Program-made: the position numbers and the translations under genes | Assembly: GCA_017609385.1 (NCBI GenBank) | Contig: JAFCEA010000012.1 | Coordinates: forward strand, 1-12,570 | DNA from: Candidatus Woesearchaeota archaeon | GTDB lineage: Archaea; Nanobdellota; Nanobdellia; Woesearchaeales; CG1-02-33-12 | Length of the DNA: 12,570 nucleotides | Direction of reading: 5' to 3' | The notes under the pieces: generated by a model | What the model was told of the DNA's origin: nothing | Seen by the model: the letters and a program-made list of their open reading frames with translations, nothing else | Database searches by the model: none | Part shown: positions 1-5,997 of the stretch, in pieces | Position numbering within the stretch: position 1 is the first letter of the stretch | Layout of the letters: every line of letters starts with the position of its first letter

Positions 1-393
1 TATAACATGATTTGCATGAGCATCCTCAATCTCTCTCGCAACTGCTGCTGCAGTTATACCCTCCCTCCCTTCTTGTTTATCCTGCCTTGCATAGGGAAAT
101 ACAGGGATAACAGCTGTTATGTAATTTGCATCACTCCTCCAGGCAGCATCAATAGCTGTTTTTAGTGCTCTTAGATTTTCATCAACAGAATACTCATTAG
201 CAGAATTTTCAACATCCTGAATAATATAAATATCTGCTCCTCTTATACTTTCTTTTATAACTGCTTTCTTTTCTGTGTTTGCAAATCTGATTTCATTAGA
301 ACTAATAAATTTAACATCTTCCTTTTTTTTAATAATTTCATTTACAATTTTCTTTGCAAAAGGCTTTCCTGATTCACAAGCAAGAATACTTAA
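1..393 (-). CDS. prs: Ribose-phosphate pyrophosphokinase (PRPP synthetase), N-terminal part
   Basis: The enzyme makes 5-phosphoribosyl-1-pyrophosphate from ribose-5-phosphate and ATP in the cytoplasm, feeding nucleotide and amino acid synthesis. The 131 visible codons match the family's N-terminal half in order: an opening SILACESGKPFAKKI, then ESIRGADIYIIQDV, then the conserved ITAVIPVFPYARQDK, followed by the flexible loop and REGITAAAVAREIE. The gene runs off the left edge, so the ribose-phosphate loop and C-terminal half are not visible. The start is odd. Alignment to the family puts the initiator at 391-393, which is TTA, and an in-frame TAG sits at 406-408. No ATG, GTG or TTG lies between them. 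A purine-rich GGGAAGGGG at 398-406 would be a suitable ribosome binding site. The start is therefore either non-canonical or affected by a sequence error. Family assignment is confident; the start is not. Confidence 0.9.
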
Positions 394-430
394 CTCGCCC
401 CTTCCCTAAAATTTAAGCAAATCAATGTCT

Positions 431-458
431 TTAAAAATATTTATATTATATAAAATAT
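431..458. promoter_or_regulatory. Shared divergent AT-rich promoter region (prs / beta-CASP nuclease)
   Basis: A run of A and T with TATA-like cores (TTTATATTATATAAAAT) lies between the two divergent genes. A minus-strand TATA centred near 446 predicts transcription from about 420, leaving a short leader that carries the purine-rich site before prs. A plus-strand TATA near 452 predicts a start near 478, about 27 bases before the ATG at 505. Placement is by eye from the usual archaeal spacing of 25-30 bases. Confidence 0.5.
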
Positions 459-504
459 TCAACAAAGAAAACAAATAAATACTAGTTCTATCAGGAAATA
501 TTAT

Positions 505-1852
505 ATGCAAATAAAACTTTTTGGAGCTGCCAAGACAGTAACTGGCTCTTGCTATAGCCTGGTTACAGCAAAGGGCAGTATTCTTATTGACTGCGGAATG
601 TTTCAGGGAAGCAAGAAAGAGACAGCCTTGAACTATGGACGTTTTGGATTTAATCCAAAGGATTATTCAGTACTTCTTCTTACGCATGCACATCTTGACC
701 ACTGCGGCAGGATTCCAAAGCTTGTGAAAGCTGGCTTTAAAGGCAGGATTTATTGCACATCAGCAACAAAAGACTTGGCCCATATTATAATGCTGGATTC
801 TGCAAAGATAAACTGGCATGATATTAGGTTAGAGAATAAGAGAAGGCAAAGATTAGGCCAGCCACTAAGAGAGCCAATGTACACTGAAAAAGATGTTGAA
901 AATGCAATGAAATTATTTAATGTGATTGAATATGACAAAGTTATTCAAATTTCTGAGAATATTAGTGCAACATTTTATGATGCAGGCCACATACTTGGAT
1001 CAAGCTTTATTCAGGTTGAGGTAACTGAGAAAAACAAGAAAAAAATCATTGTTTTTTCAGGTGATGTTGGCCAAGAAAACACACCAATAATTAAAAATCT
1101 CCTATGGAGACAGGATACACCCACCAATAGCTGAAAGAAAGCAAGAGCTTCTTAATATAATCCACAATACCTATAATAATAATGGAAAAATTCTTATTCC
1201 TGCATTTGCAGTTGAGAGAACACAAGAGCTTCTTTATGATATCAATGAACTGGTTGAGAAAAACTTAATTCCCAAGATAAATGTTTATGTTGATACCCCT
1301 ATGGGCATAAGGGTAACCGAAGTCTTTAAAAAACATCCTGAATGTTATAATAAAAAAATACTAGATCTTCTTAAATCAGGAGACAACCCCTTCTCTTTTC
1401 CAGGATTAAAATACACACATACTGTAAAGGAATCAATTAAGCTTAACAACTTACATGAACCATGCATAATTATTGCCGGCAGCGGAATGTGTACTGGCGG
1501 CAGAATAAAGCACCACATAAAGCATCATATATGGGATAAAAAAAACACAATGCTTTTTGTTGGGTATCAGGCTAAAGGCACTCTTGGCTATTACATAAAA
1601 AAAGGAGAAAAAAGAATAAGGCTCTTAGGCACAGAGGTCGCTGTGAAGGCAGATATTGAATCAATTGACAGTTTTTCAGCCCATGCAGATTATAAGGGTC
1701 TGCTTAATTGGCTTAGGCATTTCAACCCCAAACCAAAAAAAGTCTTTATAGTGCATGGTGAAGAAGAGGCAATGATGCCCCTTTCAAAAAGAATTGAAAA
1801 ACTTGGAATAAAGACAAAAATACCTGAGATGGAAGAAGAAATTACTCTTTGA
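505..1852 (+). pseudogene. Beta-CASP metallo-beta-lactamase RNase (CPSF73/RNase J-like), interrupted by an internal deletion/frameshift
   Basis: The family cleaves RNA with two zinc ions held by a metallo-beta-lactamase fold. Frame 1 (505-1134) gives the N-terminal part: HAHLDH at residues 61-66, a metal His in DAGHILGS (about 162) and the Asp of FSGDVG (187). The reading then breaks near 1099. Frame 2 resumes at about 1100 with SYGDRIHPPIAERK and stays open for about 250 codons to the stop at 1850-1852. It carries the RNA-specificity segment GSGMCTGGRI, then SFSAHADYKGLL (motif B His) and FIVHGEEEA (motif C His). Family members have roughly 14 residues between TPIIKN and TYGDR that include the motif A acidic residue, and these are absent here. 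A deletion of about 40 bases explains both the frame change and the gap. The two pieces plus the gap give a normal length of about 460 residues. This could be a recent pseudogene or an assembly error. The 3' end overlaps the convergent kinase gene by 11 bases. Confidence 0.85.
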
Positions 1853-2822
1853 TAATATTTTTTATTTCTTGCTGCAAGTTTCTGTTTATCATTGAGTCAT
1901 GGCTTGCAACAACCTGTGCAGCAACATAAGAAGCAATCTTTCCAGAGGTCTTGACATCAAGGCCATGTGAGATTCCATAGAGAAAACCCCCTGCATATGC
2001 ATCTCCTGCTCCGGTTGTGTTTATTGCATCTACCTTAAAACCTTTTATTTTGTGAAGGCCATTATTGTCCATAACAAGACTGCCTTGTTCACCAATCTTG
2101 ACTATTGCTATCTTACAGAATTTCTTTATTTCCTCAACTGCTTCAATGAGTTTTTTGCCAGTCAGCTTTTCTGCTTCATCCTCATTTGCAAAAATAATAT
2201 CAGCATAGTCCTTGATAATCATGTTTATTTTATCCCTGTGCCTTTCTATTAGTGCGCGGTCTGCAAGGTCAATTGAGACCAAGACATTATTCTTCTTTGC
2301 ATGCTCCATTGCATGCAGCACTGCCTCTTTCTGTTTTTCACCATCAAGCTGATATCCCTCAATGTGAAGAATCTTTGAGTTGCTTATATCATTAAGTTCA
2401 ATATGCTCTTTAGTTAGTTTTGTTCCAGCTCCCAAATGTGTTGCCATTGTCCTTTCAGCGTCAGGAGTTACCATTACAATACATGTGCCCTGGATTTCAT
2501 CACATGATTTTAAATCAGACACAATCCCAATGTCATTAATGAGATTACAATAAGTATTGCCGTTAGAGTCATTTCCAGTCATTCCAAGAAAAAGAGGTTT
2601 TCCCCCAAGCCTGCAAACAGTTGCAAGCGAGTTTGCAGCACTCCCCCCAGGATAATTTTTTACAGAGTGCTCATCAAGCATGGAAAGTATCCTCCTGCTC
2701 TGCTCAGAGCTTATAAGGTGCATCTTGCTCTTGGTAAGGCCATTCCTGATTATAAAATCCTCGCTAACCTTTGCAACCTTATCAAGAAGAGGATATCCAA
2801 TACCTATAATATCATATTTCAT
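1842..2822 (-). CDS. PfkB/ribokinase-family kinase, adenosine-kinase-like
   Basis: This predicted cytosolic kinase phosphorylates a sugar or nucleoside with ATP. At 326 residues it is a typical full-length PfkB protein. It has the N-terminal IIGIGYPLLDKVAKV strand, the substrate-binding PGGSAANS (58-65), VTPDAERTMATHLGA (118-132), and the C-terminal signature NTTGAGDAYAGGFLYG (268-283) with catalytic Asp 274. The NEDEAEKLTG element (213-222) is also characteristic. The N-terminal block and the DAERTM segment resemble the adenosine kinase subgroup more than fructokinases, but substrate cannot be fixed from sequence. The ATG at 2820-2822 has GGGGT about five bases upstream. It begins only 20 bases after the tRNA-Ser, which leaves no room for its own promoter. 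A nucleoside kinase would fit purine salvage together with the nearby PRPP synthetase. Confidence 0.88.
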   Translation of the reverse strand: MKYDIIGIGYPLLDKVAKVSEDFIIRNGLTKSKMHLISSEQSRRILSMLDEHSVKNYPGGSAANSLATVCRLGGKPLFLGMTGNDSNGNTYCNLINDIGIVSDLKSCDEIQGTCIVMVTPDAERTMATHLGAGTKLTKEHIELNDISNSKILHIEGYQLDGEKQKEAVLHAMEHAKKNNVLVSIDLADRALIERHRDKINMIIKDYADIIFANEDEAEKLTGKKLIEAVEEIKKFCKIAIVKIGEQGSLVMDNNGLHKIKGFKVDAINTTGAGDAYAGGFLYGISHGLDVKTSGKIASYVAAQVVASHDSMINRNLQQEIKNIIKE

Positions 2823-2835
2823 CTCTACCCCAAAT

Positions 2836-2842
2836 AAAAAAA
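2836..2842 (-). terminator. T7 tract after tRNA-Ser
   Basis: Seven consecutive T residues on the minus strand follow directly after the tRNA discriminator base. Oligo-T is the usual intrinsic termination signal of archaeal RNA polymerase. Because the kinase gene starts 14 bases further on and has no visible promoter, this tract probably terminates only part of the transcripts. Confidence 0.5.
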
Positions 2843-2856
2843 CGCCGGGACTGGGA

Positions 2857-2937
2857 CTTTCACTAATGGTTGCGAACGAAGTGAGCGTGTCCGGCTTTAT
2901 GCCGGACTTTGCGTATCAAATGAGCGTAACCATTTGT
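2857..2937 (-). other. tRNA-Ser intron 2, in the T-loop (59/60), 81 nt
   Basis: The outer helix is the T-stem CTGGG/CCCAG. The central four-base-pair helix is TTCA with TGAA, flanked by three-base bulges AAA and AGT. The inner helix CAAATGGTT/AACCATTAG has one A-A mismatch. Cutting after the second base of each bulge leaves TTCAAAT, the consensus T-loop. Inside is a perfect seven-base-pair hairpin, GTCCGGC-ATAAA-GCCGGAC, flanked by two diverged copies of an ACGCTCA-containing sequence. No reading frame is evident in it. Confidence 0.88.
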
Positions 2938-2969
2938 TTTGAACCCAGATATCCTTTCGGAAATTGGCT

Positions 2970-3012
2970 GTTTTGGGCGAAACCAAAACCTCAGCAACGA
3001 AGTTACTCGCCG
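2970..3012 (-). other. tRNA-Ser intron 1, anticodon loop (37/38), 43 nt
   Basis: This is the canonical archaeal intron position. The anticodon stem is the outer helix. The central helix pairs TTG (33-35) with CAA, with an extra C-A mismatch next to it. The bulges are AGC and ACA, and the inner helix is GGCGA/TCGCC. Cutting after the second bulge base restores the loop CTTGAGA. The intron also contains a small hairpin, GTAAC-TTC-GTTGC. Confidence 0.85.
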
Positions 3013-3070
3013 CTCAAGGCCAACGCAATGCCAGATTATGCGATCCCGGCTTGATAATTTAGAACTTCTC

Positions 3071-3083
3071 TTAAATTTAAATA
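3071..3083 (-). promoter_or_regulatory. TATA box for tRNA-Ser (and probably the downstream kinase)
   Basis: On the minus strand TTATTTAAATTTAA lies about 27 bases before the tRNA 5' end at 3050, the normal archaeal TATA distance, in the gap after the Trm112-like stop codon. It is the only promoter-like element seen upstream of the tRNA-kinase pair. Confidence 0.6.
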
Positions 3084-3092
3084 ACTTTTGCT

Positions 3093-3266
3093 TTACTGCT
3101 TTTTCATTTCAGGAGGAAGCAGAATAGGTATTCTTTCTTCTATAGGATAGTTAGCATTGCACTTTGTGCATATTAACTTAATTTTATCTTTGTTATACCT
3201 AAGTTTAGATTTGCATACAGGGCATGCCAATATCTTAAAGAGTTCTTTTGGAATTATACCTTTCAT
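3093..3266 (-). CDS. Trm112/UPF0434-family zinc-binding protein, 57 residues
   Basis: In eukaryotes and archaea Trm112 is a small zinc protein that binds and activates several methyltransferases, including the Mtq2/HemK-type enzyme that modifies the release factor and tRNA methyltransferases. The translation opens MKGIIPKELFKILACPVC and continues with CTKCNANYPIEERIPILLPP. It thus has four cysteines in two CxxC pairs (residues 15/18 and 33/36) and the family's typical YPIxxxIPILLP ending. Its length is normal for the short UPF0434/Trm112 form. Start: ATG at 3264-3266, with a weak AGGATGAT about 6-13 bases upstream and a TATA-like TTTAAAAG near 3298-3305. A HemK-type methyltransferase lies about 1.4 kb away in the same orientation and is a plausible partner. 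An alternative is a generic zinc ribbon, but the ILACPVC/YPI/IPILLP pattern makes Trm112 likely. Confidence 0.85.
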   Translation of the reverse strand: MKGIIPKELFKILACPVCKSKLRYNKDKIKLICTKCNANYPIEERIPILLPPEMKKQ

Positions 3267-3297
3267 TTAAATCATCCTACAAAAACTATTTTATTTC

Positions 3298-3305
3298 TTT
3301 TAAAC
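3298..3305 (-). promoter_or_regulatory. TATA-like box for the Trm112-like gene
   Basis: On the minus strand GCGAAAAG followed by TTTAAAAG sits about 35 bases before the ATG at 3266, with the purine-rich part acting as a possible BRE. The predicted transcription start is near 3275. Confidence 0.4.
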
Positions 3306-3370
3306 TTTTCGCAATGTTTTAAAAACAATTTAACAGCTAAAAAAACAAATTCTTTTTAAATCTTTCTCAA

Positions 3371-3423
3371 AAACCAAAAGGTTTATATATAATGCGTGAA
3401 TACTCTTTATAAACATTTGGTTT
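3371..3423 (+). promoter_or_regulatory. TFB promoter with two TATA boxes and a flanking inverted repeat
   Basis: A strong TATA, TTTATATATA (3382-3391), follows a BRE-like CCAAAAGG. A second TATA-like TTTATAAA lies at 3406-3413. Predicted starts are near 3410 and 3437, giving leaders of about 60 and 33 bases before the ATG at 3470. The eight-base arms AAACCAAA (3371-3378) and TTTGGTTT (3416-3423) form an inverted repeat enclosing both boxes and could be an operator; that role is inference. Confidence 0.5.
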
Positions 3424-3469
3424 AAAAATTATTTTAACTTAAAGGTATTAAATTTTGGGGGTGCTTATT

Positions 3470-4393
3470 ATGCCTAGTTATATAAAAAAATGTCCTGAAT
3501 GCGGAAGCATAAACCTATTTTGGAACAAGGACAGGGGAGAAATCATTTGCCGGGACTGTGGTCTTGTTATAGAAGACAAGATGGTTGATTTTACACAGGA
3601 ATGGCATAACTTTGATAGTGACTCATCTGAGAAGAGAAGAAGGGCTGGTGCTCCAATGACCTACACCCAGTTTGATCAGGGTTTGGGTACAGATATTGGA
3701 AGAAAAGCAGATTTAAGTGTTCTAACCACAAAAAACAGAAACAAATTCTTTAGATTGAGAAAATGGCAGTACAGGATTTCAACTGCTATTGAGAGAAATC
3801 TTAAGCTTGCACTTGCAGAGCTGAAGAGAGTTGCTTCTTATCTTAAGCTTCCGGGTAGTGTTGAAGAGGAAGCAGCAAGGGTTTATACTCTTGCGGTTCA
3901 GAAAGGCTTAGTAAGAGGCCGTTCAATGGAGTCAGTTGTTGCAGGAGCACTCTATGCTGCCTGCAGAAGGCATGAGGTTCCAAGGACATTAGATGAATTA
4001 TCTGAAGCAAGTGGAATTGAGAAAAAGGAAATTGGAAGAACATACAGGTTTGTAACCAGAGAGCTTGGAATAACTATATTCCCGAGCAATCCTGCTGACT
4101 ATATAGCAAGATTTTCATCTGCTTTAAAGCTTTCTGCAGAGACTCAGTCAAATGCAATTGAGATACTTGAGCAGGCCCAAAAAGCAGAGCTGACATCTGG
4201 AAGAGGCCCAACTGGAATTGCAGCAGCAGCATTATATGTTTCTGCATTACTACATGGAGAAAAAAGAACCCAGCGTGAGGTAGCTGATGTTGCCGGCGTT
4301 ACAGAAGTCACAATAAGAAACAGATATAAAGAGCTGCTTGAGAAGCTTAAGCTTGAGAAAGAAATAAAGAAGCTTAAAAAGAAAAAGATCTAA
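3470..4393 (+). CDS. tfb: Transcription initiation factor B (TFB)
   Basis: TFB is the archaeal TFIIB homologue that joins the TBP-TATA complex, reads the BRE and recruits RNA polymerase. The 307-residue protein is the usual size. It has an N-terminal zinc ribbon (C8, C11, C27, C30 in CPEC and CRDC), a B-reader/linker region (about 40-95, with EWHNF and a basic RRRAGAP stretch), cyclin repeat 1 (about 107-200) and cyclin repeat 2 (about 203-293). The second repeat ends in the helix-turn-helix REVADVAGVTEVTIRNRYKEL that contacts the BRE. The C-terminus is a short lysine-rich tail. The ATG at 3470 was preferred over the in-frame TTG at 3455. It has GGGGGTG seven bases upstream and gives the family's usual beginning just before the zinc ribbon. 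The stop overlaps the convergent alkyltransferase gene by four bases. Confidence 0.97.
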   Translation: MPSYIKKCPECGSINLFWNKDRGEIICRDCGLVIEDKMVDFTQEWHNFDSDSSEKRRRAGAPMTYTQFDQGLGTDIGRKADLSVLTTKNRNKFFRLRKWQYRISTAIERNLKLALAELKRVASYLKLPGSVEEEAARVYTLAVQKGLVRGRSMESVVAGALYAACRRHEVPRTLDELSEASGIEKKEIGRTYRFVTRELGITIFPSNPADYIARFSSALKLSAETQSNAIEILEQAQKAELTSGRGPTGIAAAALYVSALLHGEKRTQREVADVAGVTEVTIRNRYKELLEKLKLEKEIKKLKKKKI

Positions 4394-4686
4394 AATCTGA
4401 ACAAGACTTTTTCAAAATTTATTATCTTTTTATTTTTTATATTGATTCCTTCTTTTTTTAATAGCTTTATCTTTTGTTCTATTCCCTTTGCATAACCTCC
4501 AATAAAACCATCTGAATTAACAACCCTATGGCATGGGATTATTATTGGCTTTTTGTTATTATGCAACGCAGTTCCAACAGCCCTGTAAGCATGTGTATTA
4601 AGTTTTTCAGCTATTAGCTTATATGTTGTTACCTTGCCCCTTGGAATCTTTTTTGTCAGTTTTAGGACTTTTTCTTTAAATAGCAT
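4390..4686 (-). CDS. Methylated-DNA--protein-cysteine methyltransferase (C-terminal active-site domain only)
   Basis: This DNA-repair protein removes alkyl groups from O6 of guanine by irreversible transfer to its own cysteine. The 98 residues cover the conserved catalytic domain: helix-turn-helix region IPRGKVTTYKLIAEKL, AYRAVGTALHNN with the arginine finger (R35), the active-site IIPCHRVV (C52) and GFIGGYAKG. Because the Cys is present, it is a true alkyltransferase candidate rather than an ATL protein, which has another residue there. The N-terminal RNase H-like domain of larger Ogt proteins is absent; such short forms occur and are functional in other archaea and bacteria. The gene begins two bases after the stop of the methyltransferase-kinase fusion, so the two are almost certainly cotranscribed. 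Confidence 0.9.
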   Translation of the reverse strand: MLFKEKVLKLTKKIPRGKVTTYKLIAEKLNTHAYRAVGTALHNNKKPIIIPCHRVVNSDGFIGGYAKGIEQKIKLLKKEGINIKNKKIINFEKVLFRF

Positions 4687-4688
4687 TT

Positions 4689-5930
4689 TCAGTTTAAGAT
4701 GCTTAAAATTTTGTTAAGGTTTTCTTTTGTCTGCTCTTTTTTATAGATTTTTGCCAGGTTTATTATCTTATCTTTGTTTAATTTAATTCCTTTTTGCTTT
4801 AATAATACCCTCGTGCCACCAGACATAAGGAACTGGCAGAATTGGGTTACATTTTTTGGCTTTTTTGTTATTTTGCAGCGTTCAAAATCAATCAGAACAG
4901 GCTTTTTATCAATTATAATATGCTTTACTGGATGGTGCATTTCTTCCTTATCAACCTTGAGCTTATCCATGATATAAAGCTGGTTAAAGATGTTTTTTAT
5001 TGTTTTAATGATATTTTCCCTGTTATTCTTTTCAATAAAATCAAGGATAAAATCTCCCTTGACAAATTCATAAGCAAAATAACCCTTACCTGAAAAAAGT
5101 AATTTAGGGCCAATCTTATGCTTGTTTAGCACATTAATCCATTTTGTTTCATTTGCAATCCTTGCCTTTGCCTTGCTTTCTGGCTTTTTTGTTTTTATAA
5201 CAACCTTGTTCTTTTTTAGGTTAGATATGTAAAGAAGACCGCGATGGCCTCTTGCAAACTTTTTTGTATTTTTCAAGCCCTTTTTTTCTAGTGTTTTTAA
5301 CAGCCCTGACTTCTTTATTAAATAAATAAATAAGGTTTCAAAAAACAATTTTTTCTCATCTATTTTATCAAATTCAAAACAGTAATTTTGTAATAATTCA
5401 TCAATTTTTTCCTTTTTTGTCAGTGAGCTGAAAACAATAAGGATATTGCCATTTTCTTTTAGATACTCACTAGCTTGAGAAAAAAATCTTTCTAAAATTT
5501 CATGTCCTTTTATCCCCCCATAAATGCTTTTGTCGCTTATGCCTTTGTCCTGCGGCAAATATGGCGGGTTGAAGATTATTAAGTCAAACAAAACCTTTTT
5601 TTCAAAGAATTTATGTATTTTTTTATTTTTAATCTCTTTTAAAAAATTGTTTTTAAATTGTTTTTTTGTTTCTATTTTTTTAAATAAATCAAATAGATTG
5701 CTTTCAAAAAAACAAATATCTTTCACATTCTGCTTTAATGCATTCTCCATTGCAAGCTTAATTGCCTCCCTGCTTATATCAACTCCAATCACTAAATCAG
5801 CTTTTTCTGAGGCTGCTATTGCCTGGATTCCCGGGCCTGTTCCAACATCCAATACAAAACCCTTGGAATATCTTTTTGCATGCTCTGCCAACAGAAAAGA
5901 GTCCTCCATTGGCTCATAGATTTCAAACAT
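4689..5930 (-). CDS. Fusion: HemK/Mtq2-type protein methyltransferase + COG2112-like protein kinase
   Basis: Residues 1-208 form a SAM-dependent methyltransferase: archaeal HemK2-type opening IYEPMEDSFLL (4-14), SAM loop VLDVGTGPG (26-34), acidic IGVDIS (48-53), catalytic NPPY (121-124) and final strand FETLFIYLIKKSG. HemK2/Mtq2 enzymes methylate the glutamine of GGQ in class I release factors. A lysine-rich insert of about 30 residues (85-113) precedes the NPPY strand. Residues about 225-413 resemble the archaeal predicted Ser/Thr kinase family COG2112. Its elements are RGHRGLLYI (glycine-loop region), VVIK (Lys 246), YEFVKGDFI (hinge), HHPVKHIIID (332-341), LIDFERC (metal Asp 348) and the family-typical KPKNVTQFCQFL. 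Each half looks complete, so this is a genuine two-domain fusion in one open frame. The start ATG has a TATA-like box about 28 bases upstream, suggesting a leaderless message. The alkyltransferase follows in the same operon. Confidence 0.88.
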   Translation of the reverse strand: MFEIYEPMEDSFLLAEHAKRYSKGFVLDVGTGPGIQAIAASEKADLVIGVDISREAIKLAMENALKQNVKDICFFESNLFDLFKKIETKKQFKNNFLKEIKNKKIHKFFEKKVLFDLIIFNPPYLPQDKGISDKSIYGGIKGHEILERFFSQASEYLKENGNILIVFSSLTKKEKIDELLQNYCFEFDKIDEKKLFFETLFIYLIKKSGLLKTLEKKGLKNTKKFARGHRGLLYISNLKKNKVVIKTKKPESKAKARIANETKWINVLNKHKIGPKLLFSGKGYFAYEFVKGDFILDFIEKNNRENIIKTIKNIFNQLYIMDKLKVDKEEMHHPVKHIIIDKKPVLIDFERCKITKKPKNVTQFCQFLMSGGTRVLLKQKGIKLNKDKIINLAKIYKKEQTKENLNKILSILN

Positions 5931-5953
5931 AACACAAACAAATTAGAATTAGT

Positions 5954-5962
5954 TATTAAATC
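5954..5962 (-). promoter_or_regulatory. TATA-like box for the methyltransferase-kinase gene
   Basis: GATTTAATA on the minus strand is centred about 28 bases before the ATG at 5930, so transcription would begin at or next to the start codon. No Shine-Dalgarno site is visible, which agrees with a leaderless transcript. Confidence 0.4.
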
Positions 5963-5967
5963 TTTTG

Positions 5968-5997
5968 TATAAATAAAAAATAAAAAATTAAGAAAAT
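5968..5997 (-). terminator. T-rich terminator after the basic repeat protein
   Basis: Immediately after the stop codon at 5998-6000 the minus strand holds several T-runs of four to six, separated by short A-containing stretches. Such T-tracts terminate archaeal RNA polymerase. Confidence 0.5.

Larger units (their letters stand above)
2843..3050 (-). tRNA. tRNA-Ser(UGA) with two introns (37/38 and 59/60)
   Basis: The acceptor stem pairs GCCGGGA (3044-3050) with TCCCGGC (2844-2850), followed by discriminator G (2843), as expected for serine; no CCA is encoded. The three-base-pair D-stem encloses a loop with GG, and the anticodon stem is TTGGC/GCCAA. The spliced anticodon loop is CTTGAGA, giving anticodon UGA. 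A 15-base variable region with a TCC-GAAA-GGA hairpin marks a class II tRNA. The T-arm becomes CTGGG-TTCAAAT-CCCAG after splicing. Exons are 3013-3050, 2938-2969 and 2843-2856, an 84-base mature tRNA. Both introns can fold as bulge-helix-bulge motifs recognised by archaeal splicing endonuclease. The assignment rests on manual folding, but every arm, the T-loop consensus and the discriminator agree. Confidence 0.93.

Noticed and set aside
1085..1110. Programmed ribosomal frameshift in the beta-CASP gene
   Set aside because: No slippery heptamer is present at the junction, and a conserved stretch of about 14 residues is missing, which a frameshift could not restore. Deletion or sequence error is simpler.
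2680..3127. Two plus-strand open frames across the tRNA-Ser region
   Set aside because: They run antisense over the kinase 5' end, the tRNA exons and introns, and the Trm112-like gene. Their protein sequences show no coherent domain, and the tRNA explains the sequence fully.
3455..3469. TTG start for TFB five codons upstream
   Set aside because: The ATG at 3470 is correctly spaced from GGGGGTG, whereas the TTG would overlap that site and adds residues that the family lacks.
5524..5919. 131-codon plus-strand frame opposite the methyltransferase domain
   Set aside because: It is antisense to clear SAM-binding and NPPY motifs, has a low-complexity Phe/Leu/Ser composition, and lacks its own promoter or ribosome binding site.
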